NCBI GenBank assembly: GCA_002419585.1
Contig: DIGJ01000019.1
Coordinates: forward strand, 1 to 16,647
Direction of reading: 5' to 3'
Length of the DNA: 16,647 nucleotides
From: Lachnoclostridium sp. UBA5725
Lineage (GTDB): Bacteria > Bacillota > Clostridia > Lachnospirales > Lachnospiraceae
Below the pieces are notes generated by a model that did no database searches, was not told the origin of the DNA, and was given only the letters and a program-made list of their open reading frames with translations. This document shows, in pieces, positions 1 to 6,588 of the stretch; within the stretch, counting starts at the first letter, position 1, and each line of letters starts with the position of its first letter. The translations under genes and the position numbers were made by a program.

Positions 1-155
1 TTTCCTTTTCTCCATGAAAAGATAGCAACAATAACATCAACAGCAAGCAGGGCAAACAATAGATAGTCAAGGATGCCGAGGTTATTGAAGTCAACGAGTT
101 TCAGAATAATAAATACGATTAATAATGTGGTAAGATTATTTTTATAGTCTTTCAT
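1..155 (-). CDS. Small predicted membrane protein, 3' end outside window
   Basis: Reading leftward from an ATG at 155, 51 codons are open to the window edge. The product begins MKDYKNNLTTLLIVFIILKL, then has a short polar stretch (VDFNNLG) and a second hydrophobic run (about residues 28-46, ILDYLLFALLAVDVIVAIF), ending in SWRKG at the edge. Two closely spaced membrane segments with a basic C-terminal side suggest a tiny inner-membrane protein, like the small membrane ORFs common in clostridial phages. No good Shine-Dalgarno precedes the ATG, and an in-frame TAA lies further upstream with no other ATG between, so the start is uncertain. It lies downstream of the 225-317 ORF on the same strand and would share its promoter. 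Function unknown. Confidence 0.45.
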   Translation of the reverse strand, partial: MKDYKNNLTTLLIVFIILKLVDFNNLGILDYLLFALLAVDVIVAIFSWRKG

Positions 156-178
156 AGGTTTTAAAGTTGTGATATAAT
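151..178 (+). promoter_or_regulatory. Candidate rightward promoter with extended -10
   Basis: TATAAT at 173-178 is preceded directly by TGA, giving an extended -10 (TGn). A weak -35, TTCATA at 151-156, sits 16 bp upstream. No rightward ORF follows before the terminator at 411-444, so any transcript would be a non-coding RNA of roughly 260 nt running antisense to the 225-317 ORF. AT-rich DNA produces such boxes by chance, so this is weak. Confidence 0.28.
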
Positions 179-197
179 ATGATTGCCTTTAAGAGGT

Positions 198-215
198 GGG
201 GAACTTTCGTTCCCC
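198..215 (-). other. Hairpin with C(GAAA)G tetraloop after the 30-aa ORF
   Basis: On the leftward strand GGGGAAC and GTTCCCC form a perfect 7-bp stem closed by a GAAA (GNRA) loop with a C-G closing pair, a very stable RNA fold. It starts about 10 nt after the stop codon of the 225-317 ORF. No U-tract follows on either strand, so it is more likely an mRNA-stabilising element or weak attenuator than a full intrinsic terminator. The GNRA loop forms only in the leftward transcript, which supports that strand being transcribed. Confidence 0.5.
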
Positions 216-224
216 TTTGGGTAC

Positions 225-317
225 TTACTTATCATCTTTGTTAAACGGTTTCATCAGCTTGTCGGCAATTTGAACCGCTAACCAGATGATTGTAAGTACC
301 TTTATCATATTATCCAA
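225..317 (-). CDS. Very small hydrophobic peptide (30 aa)
   Basis: A leftward ORF from a TTG at 317 gives 30 residues: a hydrophobic core (MIKVLTIIWLAVQIA) followed by a charged tail (DKLMKPFNKDDK). Support for expression is good: AAAGGAAAGGAG lies just upstream and a near-consensus promoter (352-380) lies about 35-60 bp upstream. Start choice is open. TTG at 317 is 11 nt from GGAG. An ATG at 308 would give 27 residues and is overlapped (ATGA) by the stop of a seven-codon upstream ORF starting in the Shine-Dalgarno region. The layout, a short hydrophobic segment with a basic/acidic tail behind a strong regulated promoter, resembles type I toxins and small phage membrane peptides, but I cannot assign a family. 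Function unknown. Confidence 0.5.
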   Translation of the reverse strand: MDNMIKVLTIIWLAVQIADKLMKPFNKDDK

Positions 318-351
318 CTGTTGTTCATCTCCTTTCCTTTATTATGTATTT

Positions 352-380
352 ATTATACCACGTAAATACGTGGTAGTCAA
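352..380 (-). promoter_or_regulatory. Near-consensus leftward sigma-A promoter
   Basis: On the leftward strand TTGACT (375-380) and TATAAT (352-357) are separated by exactly 17 bp. It points at the 30-aa ORF, whose Shine-Dalgarno lies about 20 nt downstream of the -10. A perfect inverted repeat fills the spacer, so the promoter is probably repressed by a DNA-binding dimer. It fires away from the late operon. Confidence 0.75.
356..375. promoter_or_regulatory. Operator-like inverted repeat in the promoter spacer
   Basis: TACCACGTA and its exact reverse complement TACGTGGTA flank a two-base AA centre: 9-bp arms, 20 bp in all. It fills the spacer of the leftward promoter and touches both the -10 and -35 boxes, the classic position for a repressor that blocks RNA polymerase. 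The half-site does not match the Gram-positive LexA box (CGAAC...GTTCG type), and I do not recognise the regulator. A phage Cro/CI-like, RHH or host repressor are all possible. Confidence 0.65.
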
Positions 381-410
381 TAGGAAAAGAAATATTTTTT
401 TGAATTATTT

Positions 411-444
411 ATGTCTATAACCAATGGAGTTATAGACATTTTTT
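411..444 (+). terminator. Rightward intrinsic terminator
   Basis: ATGTCTATAAC (411-421) pairs perfectly with GTTATAGACAT (429-439) around a 7-nt loop, and six T residues (439-444) follow. No comparable T-tract exists on the other strand, so it acts rightward. It insulates the late genes from upstream readthrough, or ends a short RNA antisense to the 225-317 ORF. The late-gene promoter is not obvious: TAAAAT at 453-458 is a possible -10 but lacks a convincing -35. Confidence 0.75.
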
Positions 445-480
445 ATTGTAATTAAAATAAACGTAAGAAGGTGATAAGAT

Positions 481-900
481 ATGCCAATATATAAACGCTG
501 CAGTCGATGCGGTAAGAGATTACCAAGCGGAAGTAAATGTGATTGTCTTAAGCAAAGACATAAAGAGTATGATAAGTATTCCAGAGATAAAAAGTCAGAT
601 GCTTTCTATCACTCAAAGGAATGGGAGCTGGCAAGGGATGATACGATTAACTATTATACTGGTATAGATATATACAGCTATTACATACTCGGAAAGATTG
701 AGTACGGTCAAACAGTACATCACATCGTACCGCTTAAGGATGACTGGATTAAGAGAGTAGATAGAAAGAATCTTATCTACCTAACAGAAAGCAATCACCA
801 GTTGATACATAAGGCAATGAATGAGGGAAAATATGGGGAGACAATAGAACTACTGAATGGGTTAGTAAAAAGGTATGAAGAAGAGTTTGACAAAGGGTAG
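481..900 (+). CDS. HNH homing-type endonuclease, packaging-associated
   Basis: A 139-residue protein begins with a four-cysteine zinc-ribbon-like cluster (C7, C10, C20, C22). The HNH core follows: FYHSKEWELARDD (about 42-54), the HHIVPL motif with H80-H81, N97 in RKNLIYL, and H106/H110 in NHQLIH. This arrangement fits the phage HNH nucleases encoded next to terminase in cos phages, which work with TerL/TerS to nick or cleave at the packaging site. Established work on HK97-type cos phages supports that role; here it is inferred from position. AAGAAGGTG lies 7 nt before the ATG. It is the first gene of the rightward late block. It could alternatively be a selfish homing nuclease, but its fixed place before terS favours packaging. 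Confidence 0.9.
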   Translation: MPIYKRCSRCGKRLPSGSKCDCLKQRHKEYDKYSRDKKSDAFYHSKEWELARDDTINYYTGIDIYSYYILGKIEYGQTVHHIVPLKDDWIKRVDRKNLIYLTESNHQLIHKAMNEGKYGETIELLNGLVKRYEEEFDKG

Positions 901-1003
901 GGGGGATTCAAAAAGTTTTAAGCAATCCCTATAGACCGCAGTAGTCCTTTTCTTCGCACAAAATTCTAAATTGATCAAAAAAGTTGGCAAAGGAGGGAAG
1001 TTA
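901..1003 (+). other. Probable cos / packaging-initiation region
   Basis: About 100 bp between the HNH stop and terS carry no gene. The stretch opens with a G-rich run (901-905). GGGATT (903-908) can pair with AATCCC (924-929) around a 15-nt loop, and ATAGACCGCAGTAGTCC and TTTTCTTCGCAC follow. From memory, HNH-terS intergenic regions of many low-GC Gram-positive cos phages show the same outline (G-run, A/T stretch, GACCGC-like core, CTTTTTCGC-like segment). The cut positions cannot be read from sequence alone. Confidence 0.45.
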
Positions 1004-1486
1004 ATGGCAAGACAACGTAAACCGAAGGAAATGCAAAAAGGCAATCTGACCGTGTTGCAGCAAGAAAAAAAGCGGCTTGAAGAGGAATATGTAAGAACCG
1101 GTAAAAACCAGCTAAATACCCCTCCGATATGGCTGATTGATGAAATTGCAAAGAAAGAATATAAAAGAATTGTGAAAGAATTGAAGCAAATTGATATGAT
1201 CGGAAACCTAGATTTAAATAATTTAGGCGCATATTGCAATGCATTTTCAAATTACATACATGCCACTGAACAGTTAAATGGGCAAGATTTTTACATTGAG
1301 CGAGAAACAAGAACTGGTGTAATTATTGTTAAGAATCCTCTTGTTGACATACAAACTAATTATGCAAACGAAATGCGAAGGTTCGCCTCTTTATGTGGGA
1401 TGACTATTGATAGTAGATTAAAGGTAGCCAGTACAAAGATTAATAAAGAGCAAGAAGATATCAATAAGAAATTTGGTGGTATCTAG
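1004..1486 (+). CDS. terS: Terminase small subunit, P27 family
   Basis: A 160-residue protein with the P27-family layout: a basic N-terminus (ARQRKPKEMQKGN), then PPIWLIDEIAKKEYKRIVKEL (about 40-60), NLDLNNLGAYCNAF (68-81), the NPLVDIQTNYANEM block (111-124) and the closing CGMTIDSRLKVA (131-142), equivalent to the family's LGLTPxSRxK ending. It recognises the packaging site and recruits TerL. The ATG at 1004 is chosen because AGGAGGG lies 6-7 nt upstream; an in-frame ATG at 971 lacks a Shine-Dalgarno and would add only a low-complexity basic stretch. The gene ends TAG, whose G is also the first base of the TerL start codon, implying translational coupling. It follows directly after the probable cos region. 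Confidence 0.88.
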   Translation: MARQRKPKEMQKGNLTVLQQEKKRLEEEYVRTGKNQLNTPPIWLIDEIAKKEYKRIVKELKQIDMIGNLDLNNLGAYCNAFSNYIHATEQLNGQDFYIERETRTGVIIVKNPLVDIQTNYANEMRRFASLCGMTIDSRLKVASTKINKEQEDINKKFGGI

Positions 1487-3294
1487 TGTCAATACTACAG
1501 GAATTAATTGAGTATTCGAACAATTGTTTAAATGATATTTATGTGAGTGAACATGAGGATTACATAAGCTGCCAAAAACATAAATGGGCTTGTCAAAGGT
1601 TTTTAAATGATATAAAACGGTCAGAAGGTAGACATTCCCTAGCGGAACCTTTTCCGTATATTTGGAACGAAGCAGAAGCGCAAAAAATAGTAGATTGGTT
1701 TGCAATGCTTAGACATAGCAAAGGCGTATTAGCGGGTAAGCCAATCAATCTTACTCCATCACAAAAATTTGACTTATGCCAGCTCTATGGATGGCGAAAT
1801 GAGAGAACTGGATTTAAAAGATTTAAGAAGTCGTTTAAGGAAGTAGCTAGGAAAAATGCAAAGAGTCAGGAAGAAGCTGGTATTGCATTATACGAAATTT
1901 CAGTGCAGGCTACAAAAAATAGTGAAACATATGAATATTATACCGCCGGAGTAAAGCGTGATCAGTCGAAGATAGTATTTAATGAAGCCAACTTAATGTT
2001 AAAGGGTTCACCGCTTCGGACAAAATTTAAAATTACTAGAGATTTAATAACCCATATTAAGACCGGAAGCTACATAAAAGCATTATGTAAAGAAGATGGA
2101 CAAAAAGGGGATGGTACGAACCCAGCAGGACTTATTCTTGACGAATATCATCAGCATAAGACAACAGAGTTCTATGATTTAGGTCTTGGCTCCAATACAA
2201 AAGAATCTTTGCTTATGATAATTACAACGGCCGGAATGGATTTGACATATCCGTGTTTTGTTCAGGAATATCAATATTGTTCAAAGGTATTGAATCCAGA
2301 TATAGATGTGTGGAATGATGAATATTTCATTGATATTTATGAATTAGATGAACAGGATTATAAAGAAATTACTAACATAGCAAAAGAAAGGCTATGGTTC
2401 AAAGCAAATCCTATTCGTATGACATACAAAGAAGGGCAAGAAAAAATCCGTGGCGAATATAAAATTGCCAAGGAAATACCAGAAAAAATGACTGCCTTTC
2501 TTACCAAATGTTTGAATATATGGGTGCAGGCAAAAGAAAACGGATACATGGATATGGCTAAATGGAAAAAGTGTCAAGTTAATAAACTTCCGCTTGATAT
2601 CACTGGAATGAGTGTCTATGTAGGATTTGATATGTCAGCAAAAATTGACCTTACATCAGTAGCTTTTATTATTCCATTCCAAACAGGGAGATTCAAGAAG
2701 GTACTCAATAAAAAAGGAGAAGAAGTTGAAAAAGAAATCATTGGATATATAGTATTTTCTCATTCGTTCATTCCAAATCGTGCAAAGTTAGCAGAAAGAA
2801 TAGCAAAGGATAAAGTTCCATATGACGCATGGGAACGAGAAGAATATTTAACTGTTACTGATACAGAAATAGTTGACCAAGATGCGGTAATGAGATATGT
2901 AATTAGCACATGTAATAAAATGCAATGGCATATTGAGACGCTTTGCTTTGACCCTGCTAATGCTGGAAAGCTTATGATCGATTTATCGAATGTTGGATAT
3001 GATGTTGAAGAAGTGTTTCAATCACATAAATCACTGAATGAATCAACAAACGGGTTCAGAGAGGCGGTATATGAGGGAGAAGTATATTATCTTTACAACC
3101 CTTTACTGAATTTTGCTATGAGCAATGCAGTAATTAGGACAAATCAAGGATTGATAAAGATTGATAAGGATGCTACTCAGAAGAGGATAGATCCAGTTGA
3201 TGCGACATTGTGTGCATTTAAACTGGCTCTTTATCATCAATTCATACCAAAAATTGATGAAATTATTGATAATTTTCTAGAAAGAGAATTATAG
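1486..3294 (+). CDS. terL: Terminase large subunit (HK97-type ATPase/nuclease)
   Basis: At 602 residues it has the usual length for HK97-type TerL. The ATPase half shows a Walker A variant, VARKNAKSQ (120-128), a Walker B LILDE (216-220) with catalytic E220, and a coupling segment MIITTAG (244-250). The nuclease half has three acidic clusters expected for the RNase H-like fold: GFDMS (D382), CFDP (D489) and IDPVDA (D569, D572). It translocates DNA through the portal and cleaves concatemers at cos, probably with the HNH partner upstream. The start is GTG at 1486, overlapping the terS stop by one base (TAGTG). An AGG-like site is weak, so expression likely depends on coupling to terS. The Walker A residue usually G is A125 here, a variant also seen in this family. 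Confidence 0.95.
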   Translation: MSILQELIEYSNNCLNDIYVSEHEDYISCQKHKWACQRFLNDIKRSEGRHSLAEPFPYIWNEAEAQKIVDWFAMLRHSKGVLAGKPINLTPSQKFDLCQLYGWRNERTGFKRFKKSFKEVARKNAKSQEEAGIALYEISVQATKNSETYEYYTAGVKRDQSKIVFNEANLMLKGSPLRTKFKITRDLITHIKTGSYIKALCKEDGQKGDGTNPAGLILDEYHQHKTTEFYDLGLGSNTKESLLMIITTAGMDLTYPCFVQEYQYCSKVLNPDIDVWNDEYFIDIYELDEQDYKEITNIAKERLWFKANPIRMTYKEGQEKIRGEYKIAKEIPEKMTAFLTKCLNIWVQAKENGYMDMAKWKKCQVNKLPLDITGMSVYVGFDMSAKIDLTSVAFIIPFQTGRFKKVLNKKGEEVEKEIIGYIVFSHSFIPNRAKLAERIAKDKVPYDAWEREEYLTVTDTEIVDQDAVMRYVISTCNKMQWHIETLCFDPANAGKLMIDLSNVGYDVEEVFQSHKSLNESTNGFREAVYEGEVYYLYNPLLNFAMSNAVIRTNQGLIKIDKDATQKRIDPVDATLCAFKLALYHQFIPKIDEIIDNFLEREL

Positions 3295-3301
3295 AAAGGC
3301 G

Positions 3302-4576
3302 GTGATAACAACGAAAATAGCGCAGAGATTCAAAAATGCAATCAATGCATTTAACGCGGTAAGTCTTAACGAAGATACAGATATATTGCTTAATTGGCTA
3401 GGCATTGACAAAAACTCGAAGAATATAAGTGAGATTACTTATTACACTTGTTTAAAAATGCTTAGTGAGACACTTGCAAAATTGCCACTTAAATACTACC
3501 AGGATACGGAAAAAGGAAGGATAAGAGCTGAACCAAATAAAACATATGATGTGTTAGCAAATCGCCCTAATAGATATATGACGCCGTCTACATTTTGGGG
3601 GACCGTTGAGCTTAACAGAAATCATTATGGAAATGCCTACGTTTTAATGCGAAAAGCTCCTGTTAAAAGCGGTAGATATGTTGTCGGAGAAGAACTACAA
3701 GACTTGTGGATAATGCCAAGTAAAAACGTTGAAGTTTTAGTGGATGACAAAGGAATTTTCAATGGGAAAGGTGAAATTTATTACCAATATTCAGATGAAT
3801 ATAGTGGTCAGATTTATATTTACAAGTCGGATGATGTGATGCACTTTAAATCGTTCTTTACATACAACGGTATTAAAGGAAAATCAGTAAAAGAAATTCT
3901 TGAAGATAGCATTAATGGTGCTCTGGAAAGTCAAAAGTTTATGAATAACCTCTATAGACAAGGACTAACAGCTTCAATGGCAATGCAATATACAGGTGAT
4001 TTAGATGAAACGAAGATAGAAAAATTACAGAATAAGTATGGAAAGTTCCTTACAGGCTCAAAAAATGCAGGGAAAATTGTTCCGGTACCAATTGGATTAC
4101 AACTTACACCGTTGAATGTAAGCCTTGTAGACGCTCAATTTTTTGAATTAAAAAAATATTCTGCCTTGCAAATTGCCGGAGCAATGGGAATTAAGCCAAA
4201 TCAAATCAATAATTATGAAAAATCCTCTTACGCTAACTCTGAAACACAGCAGTTAGCTTTTTTAGTTGATACAATGCTTTATATTCTTAAACAGTACGAG
4301 GAAGAAATTAATTACAAAGTTCATGGTTATGAAAAAAGAATCGAAGGATATCTGTACAAATTCAATGAAAAAGCAATTCTAAGAACAGATAGTAAAACAC
4401 AGATGGAAAATCTTTCAAAAGGTGTTAACAATGGTATTTACATGCCAAATGAAGCGAGAGGATATTTAGATTTGCCTTATGATGAAAACGGTAATCAATT
4501 AATTGTAAACGGTAATTACATACCGTTGTCGATGGTAGGAAAACAATACACGAAAGGAAGTGATAACAATGAGTAA
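3302..4576 (+). CDS. Portal protein (HK97 family)
   Basis: A 424-residue product matches HK97-type portals. Features are the N-terminal wing with LSETLAKLPLKYYQ (54-67), NRNHYGNAYVLM (105-116), and a stem/crown segment with SALQIAGAMGIKPNQIN (287-303) followed by SSYANSETQQLAFLVDTML (308-326), the family's SYSNxE..xxxF..TL signature. It forms the dodecameric DNA gate, head nucleation site and tail attachment point. The start is uncertain. GTG at 3302 is only 2 nt from AAAGG, whereas the following codons GTG ATA ACA ACG align base by base with GTG ATA ACA ATG at the next gene's start, suggesting that ACG at 3311 may be the true initiator (421 residues). The last 8 nt overlap the protease gene. 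Confidence 0.93.
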   Translation: MITTKIAQRFKNAINAFNAVSLNEDTDILLNWLGIDKNSKNISEITYYTCLKMLSETLAKLPLKYYQDTEKGRIRAEPNKTYDVLANRPNRYMTPSTFWGTVELNRNHYGNAYVLMRKAPVKSGRYVVGEELQDLWIMPSKNVEVLVDDKGIFNGKGEIYYQYSDEYSGQIYIYKSDDVMHFKSFFTYNGIKGKSVKEILEDSINGALESQKFMNNLYRQGLTASMAMQYTGDLDETKIEKLQNKYGKFLTGSKNAGKIVPVPIGLQLTPLNVSLVDAQFFELKKYSALQIAGAMGIKPNQINNYEKSSYANSETQQLAFLVDTMLYILKQYEEEINYKVHGYEKRIEGYLYKFNEKAILRTDSKTQMENLSKGVNNGIYMPNEARGYLDLPYDENGNQLIVNGNYIPLSMVGKQYTKGSDNNE

Positions 4577-5393
4577 AATCCTAAAATTCCAGACGAAGGA
4601 TAAAAAAGGTTTGATCAGGACAAGTGGAAGCTTTGAAATCAAGAATCAGACTGATATATCGGCTGATCTATTTATTATGGGCGATATCGTATCAGATGAA
4701 TGGGGTAAATGGTGTGATGATGATACCTGTCCGTCAGATATCATTGATTTTCTTAAGAATTTAGATAATGTAAGCGAAATCAATCTCCATATCAATAGTG
4801 GCGGTGGCTCTGTATATGCAGGCATTGCTATTTATAACATGCTGAAACGTCATAACGCAACAGTAACAACTTACATTGATGGTATCGCTGCTAGCATTGC
4901 AAGCGTTATAGCATGCGCTGGTGACAAAATCATCATGCCTAAGAATGCAACGTTTATGATACATAAGCCAGCCAATGGGTATTTCTTTACAATGATGAAT
5001 GCAGACGATCTAAGAAAAGATGCAGATATGCTTGATATATGCCAAAAATCAATTATTAACACCTATATGACCAAGGCAAAAGAAGGAATAACGGAGCAAC
5101 AAATCAATGACTTGGTTAATGCAGAATCATGGCTTGTTGGGGATGATGTATCTGAGTTCTTTGACTTTGAGATTGAGGAAAGCAATCAGGCAGTAGCATG
5201 TTCGAGTGCCTATTTTGACAAGTACGATCATACGCCGAATAATTTAATTAAAGGAGATGAGGAAAAAAAGGCTACTGTTAACGCAGATGATGTAGCAAAA
5301 AGAGTTATTGATATCTTGGATAAGCGAGAACAGGATACAAGAGAACAAACTAAAACAGATTTATTAAAGGACTTAGACCAGTATGGAAAGTAA
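4569..5393 (+). CDS. ClpP-like prohead protease (S14 family)
   Basis: A 274-residue ClpP-fold serine protease. SGGGSVYAGIAIYNML (77-92) forms the substrate-strand/oxyanion region, DGIAASIAS (104-112) carries nucleophile S109, and MIHKP (130-134) carries H132. The third residue is probably in the NDLVNAESW segment (180-188). The C-terminal tail from about 225 is charged and helical, unlike cellular ClpP, and may bind the capsid delta domain. It removes the capsid's N-terminal delta region during head maturation. ATG at 4569 is chosen because AAAGGAAGTG sits 6-10 nt upstream; an in-frame GTG at 4560 lies inside that Shine-Dalgarno. It overlaps the portal gene by 8 nt (ATGAGTAA). Its stop codon sits at the base of a terminator-like hairpin. 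Confidence 0.93.
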   Translation: MSKILKFQTKDKKGLIRTSGSFEIKNQTDISADLFIMGDIVSDEWGKWCDDDTCPSDIIDFLKNLDNVSEINLHINSGGGSVYAGIAIYNMLKRHNATVTTYIDGIAASIASVIACAGDKIIMPKNATFMIHKPANGYFFTMMNADDLRKDADMLDICQKSIINTYMTKAKEGITEQQINDLVNAESWLVGDDVSEFFDFEIEESNQAVACSSAYFDKYDHTPNNLIKGDEEKKATVNADDVAKRVIDILDKREQDTREQTKTDLLKDLDQYGK

Positions 5394-5403
5394 GTCCTTT
5401 TTT
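5366..5403 (+). terminator. Terminator-like hairpin between protease and capsid genes
   Basis: AAAGGACTTA (5366-5375) pairs perfectly with TAAGTCCTTT (5391-5400) around a 15-nt loop, and the T-run extends over 5398-5403. The 3' arm contains the protease stop codon. It may be a partial terminator or an RNA-processing/stability element that sets the 5' end of a capsid-rich message. The long loop would make it leaky. Confidence 0.6.
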
Positions 5404-5434
5404 AATACAAAAATAATGAAAAGAGGTAAAACAA

Positions 5435-6586
5435 ATGGGTAAAAAAGAATTAATGGCGCAAATAGGCGCAAAAGTTCAAGAAGTAAAAGACTTAGTTGCA
5501 GCTGATAAATTGGAAGAAGCTACTAAGGCAAAATCAGAGCTGGACTCCTTACAGGCAAAATATGATTTAATTAAAGATTTGGAAGATGATGAAACAAAAG
5601 AGGTCAAGAATGGAGCAAAAGGAACAAAACAAGTTGATCCGAAAGATTCCACAAAAGAATTTGCACAGGCTGCCAGAATGGGATTTCCGAAAAACTCTAT
5701 GAGTGAAGGTGCGGCTGCTGATGGGGGTTATACGGTGCCGGAAGATATTCAGACAAAAATCCAAAAATACCGCGATAGTAAGTCGTCTTTACGTGACTTG
5801 GTTCGAGTAAAACCAGTTACAACCGATAAAGGAGCGCAGACATTCAAGAAACGTACACAGCAGACCGGATTCGCAAAGGTCGGAGAAGGTGGAAAAATCG
5901 GCGCAAAAGCAACCCCACAGTTCGAACGTAAAACATGGGAAATTGATAAGTATGCAGGTTATTTTCCGGTAACAAATGAATTATTAGAGGATTCAGACCA
6001 AAACATCGTGGCTGAATTAATTGAGTGGATCGGTGATGAATCTCGTGTTACAGATAATAAGCTTATCCTGGAAGCGATTGCAAAGAAAGCAGTGACCGGA
6101 ATGACCGGACTGGACGATATTAAGAAAGCCGTTAATGTGACTTTGGGTGCAGCGTTCAAATCCACATCAAAAATCGTTACAAATGATGATGGTTTGCAGT
6201 ACCTAGATACATTAAAAGATAAAAATGAAAACTATATCTTACGTCACAACCCAGCAGACCCTATGGAAATGTATATTTGCGCCGGCGCAACGACAATTCC
6301 TTTGAAGGTATACCCTAATTCAGATATGCCATCCGATGTAGCAACAGCAGGAAAACGCAAAATCCCTATGATAATCGGTGATTTAAATGAATATGCAGAG
6401 CTAAAGGACAGAAAACAACTCACAATCAAAAACTCTGACATTGCAGTTGTAGGAACATTAAACGCCTTTGAGGAAGACTTGACTCTCTGGAGAGCAATTG
6501 AAAGATTGACCGTTATGGTCCGTGATGATCAGGCGATTGTAAATGGACAGATTACAATTGATGATGCTGCCGTGTTGGGGGAGTAA
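5435..6586 (+). CDS. Major capsid protein, HK97 fold with N-terminal delta domain
   Basis: 383 residues. Residues 1-55 are strongly helical and charged (coiled-coil delta region that serves as internal scaffold), followed by a Lys/Gly-rich linker (56-72). The mature shell protein probably begins near residues 85-95, before the typical GGYTVPEDI (97-105). KYAGYFPVTNELLEDSD (172-188) and IVAELIEWIGDES (191-203) correspond to the P-domain strand and spine helix of HK97-type capsids. The C-terminal domain includes NPADPMEMYI and RDDQAIVNGQ. Cleavage by the upstream ClpP-like protease is inferred. AAAGAGG 8 nt before the ATG gives a strong start. Terminator-like hairpins bracket the gene. A five-G run just before its stop could permit -1 slippage into the LEM ORF. 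Confidence 0.95.
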   Translation: MGKKELMAQIGAKVQEVKDLVAADKLEEATKAKSELDSLQAKYDLIKDLEDDETKEVKNGAKGTKQVDPKDSTKEFAQAARMGFPKNSMSEGAAADGGYTVPEDIQTKIQKYRDSKSSLRDLVRVKPVTTDKGAQTFKKRTQQTGFAKVGEGGKIGAKATPQFERKTWEIDKYAGYFPVTNELLEDSDQNIVAELIEWIGDESRVTDNKLILEAIAKKAVTGMTGLDDIKKAVNVTLGAAFKSTSKIVTNDDGLQYLDTLKDKNENYILRHNPADPMEMYICAGATTIPLKVYPNSDMPSDVATAGKRKIPMIIGDLNEYAELKDRKQLTIKNSDIAVVGTLNAFEEDLTLWRAIERLTVMVRDDQAIVNGQITIDDAAVLGE

Positions 6587-6588
6587 AA

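Noticed and set aside
446..480. Late promoter just before the HNH gene (TAAAAT at 453-458)
   Set aside because: No -35 at proper spacing; the TAGACA overlapping the terminator stem is only 14 bp away. Not strong enough to annotate.
971..1003. Upstream ATG for the small terminase
   Set aside because: No Shine-Dalgarno before 971, and the ATG at 1004 has AGGAGGG at good distance; the added residues are not part of the P27 family.
862..1310. Leftward open frames of 111-125 residues over terS and the cos region
   Set aside because: They are shadows of the P27 terminase gene, and low-complexity Phe/Ser/Leu sequence gives no domain.
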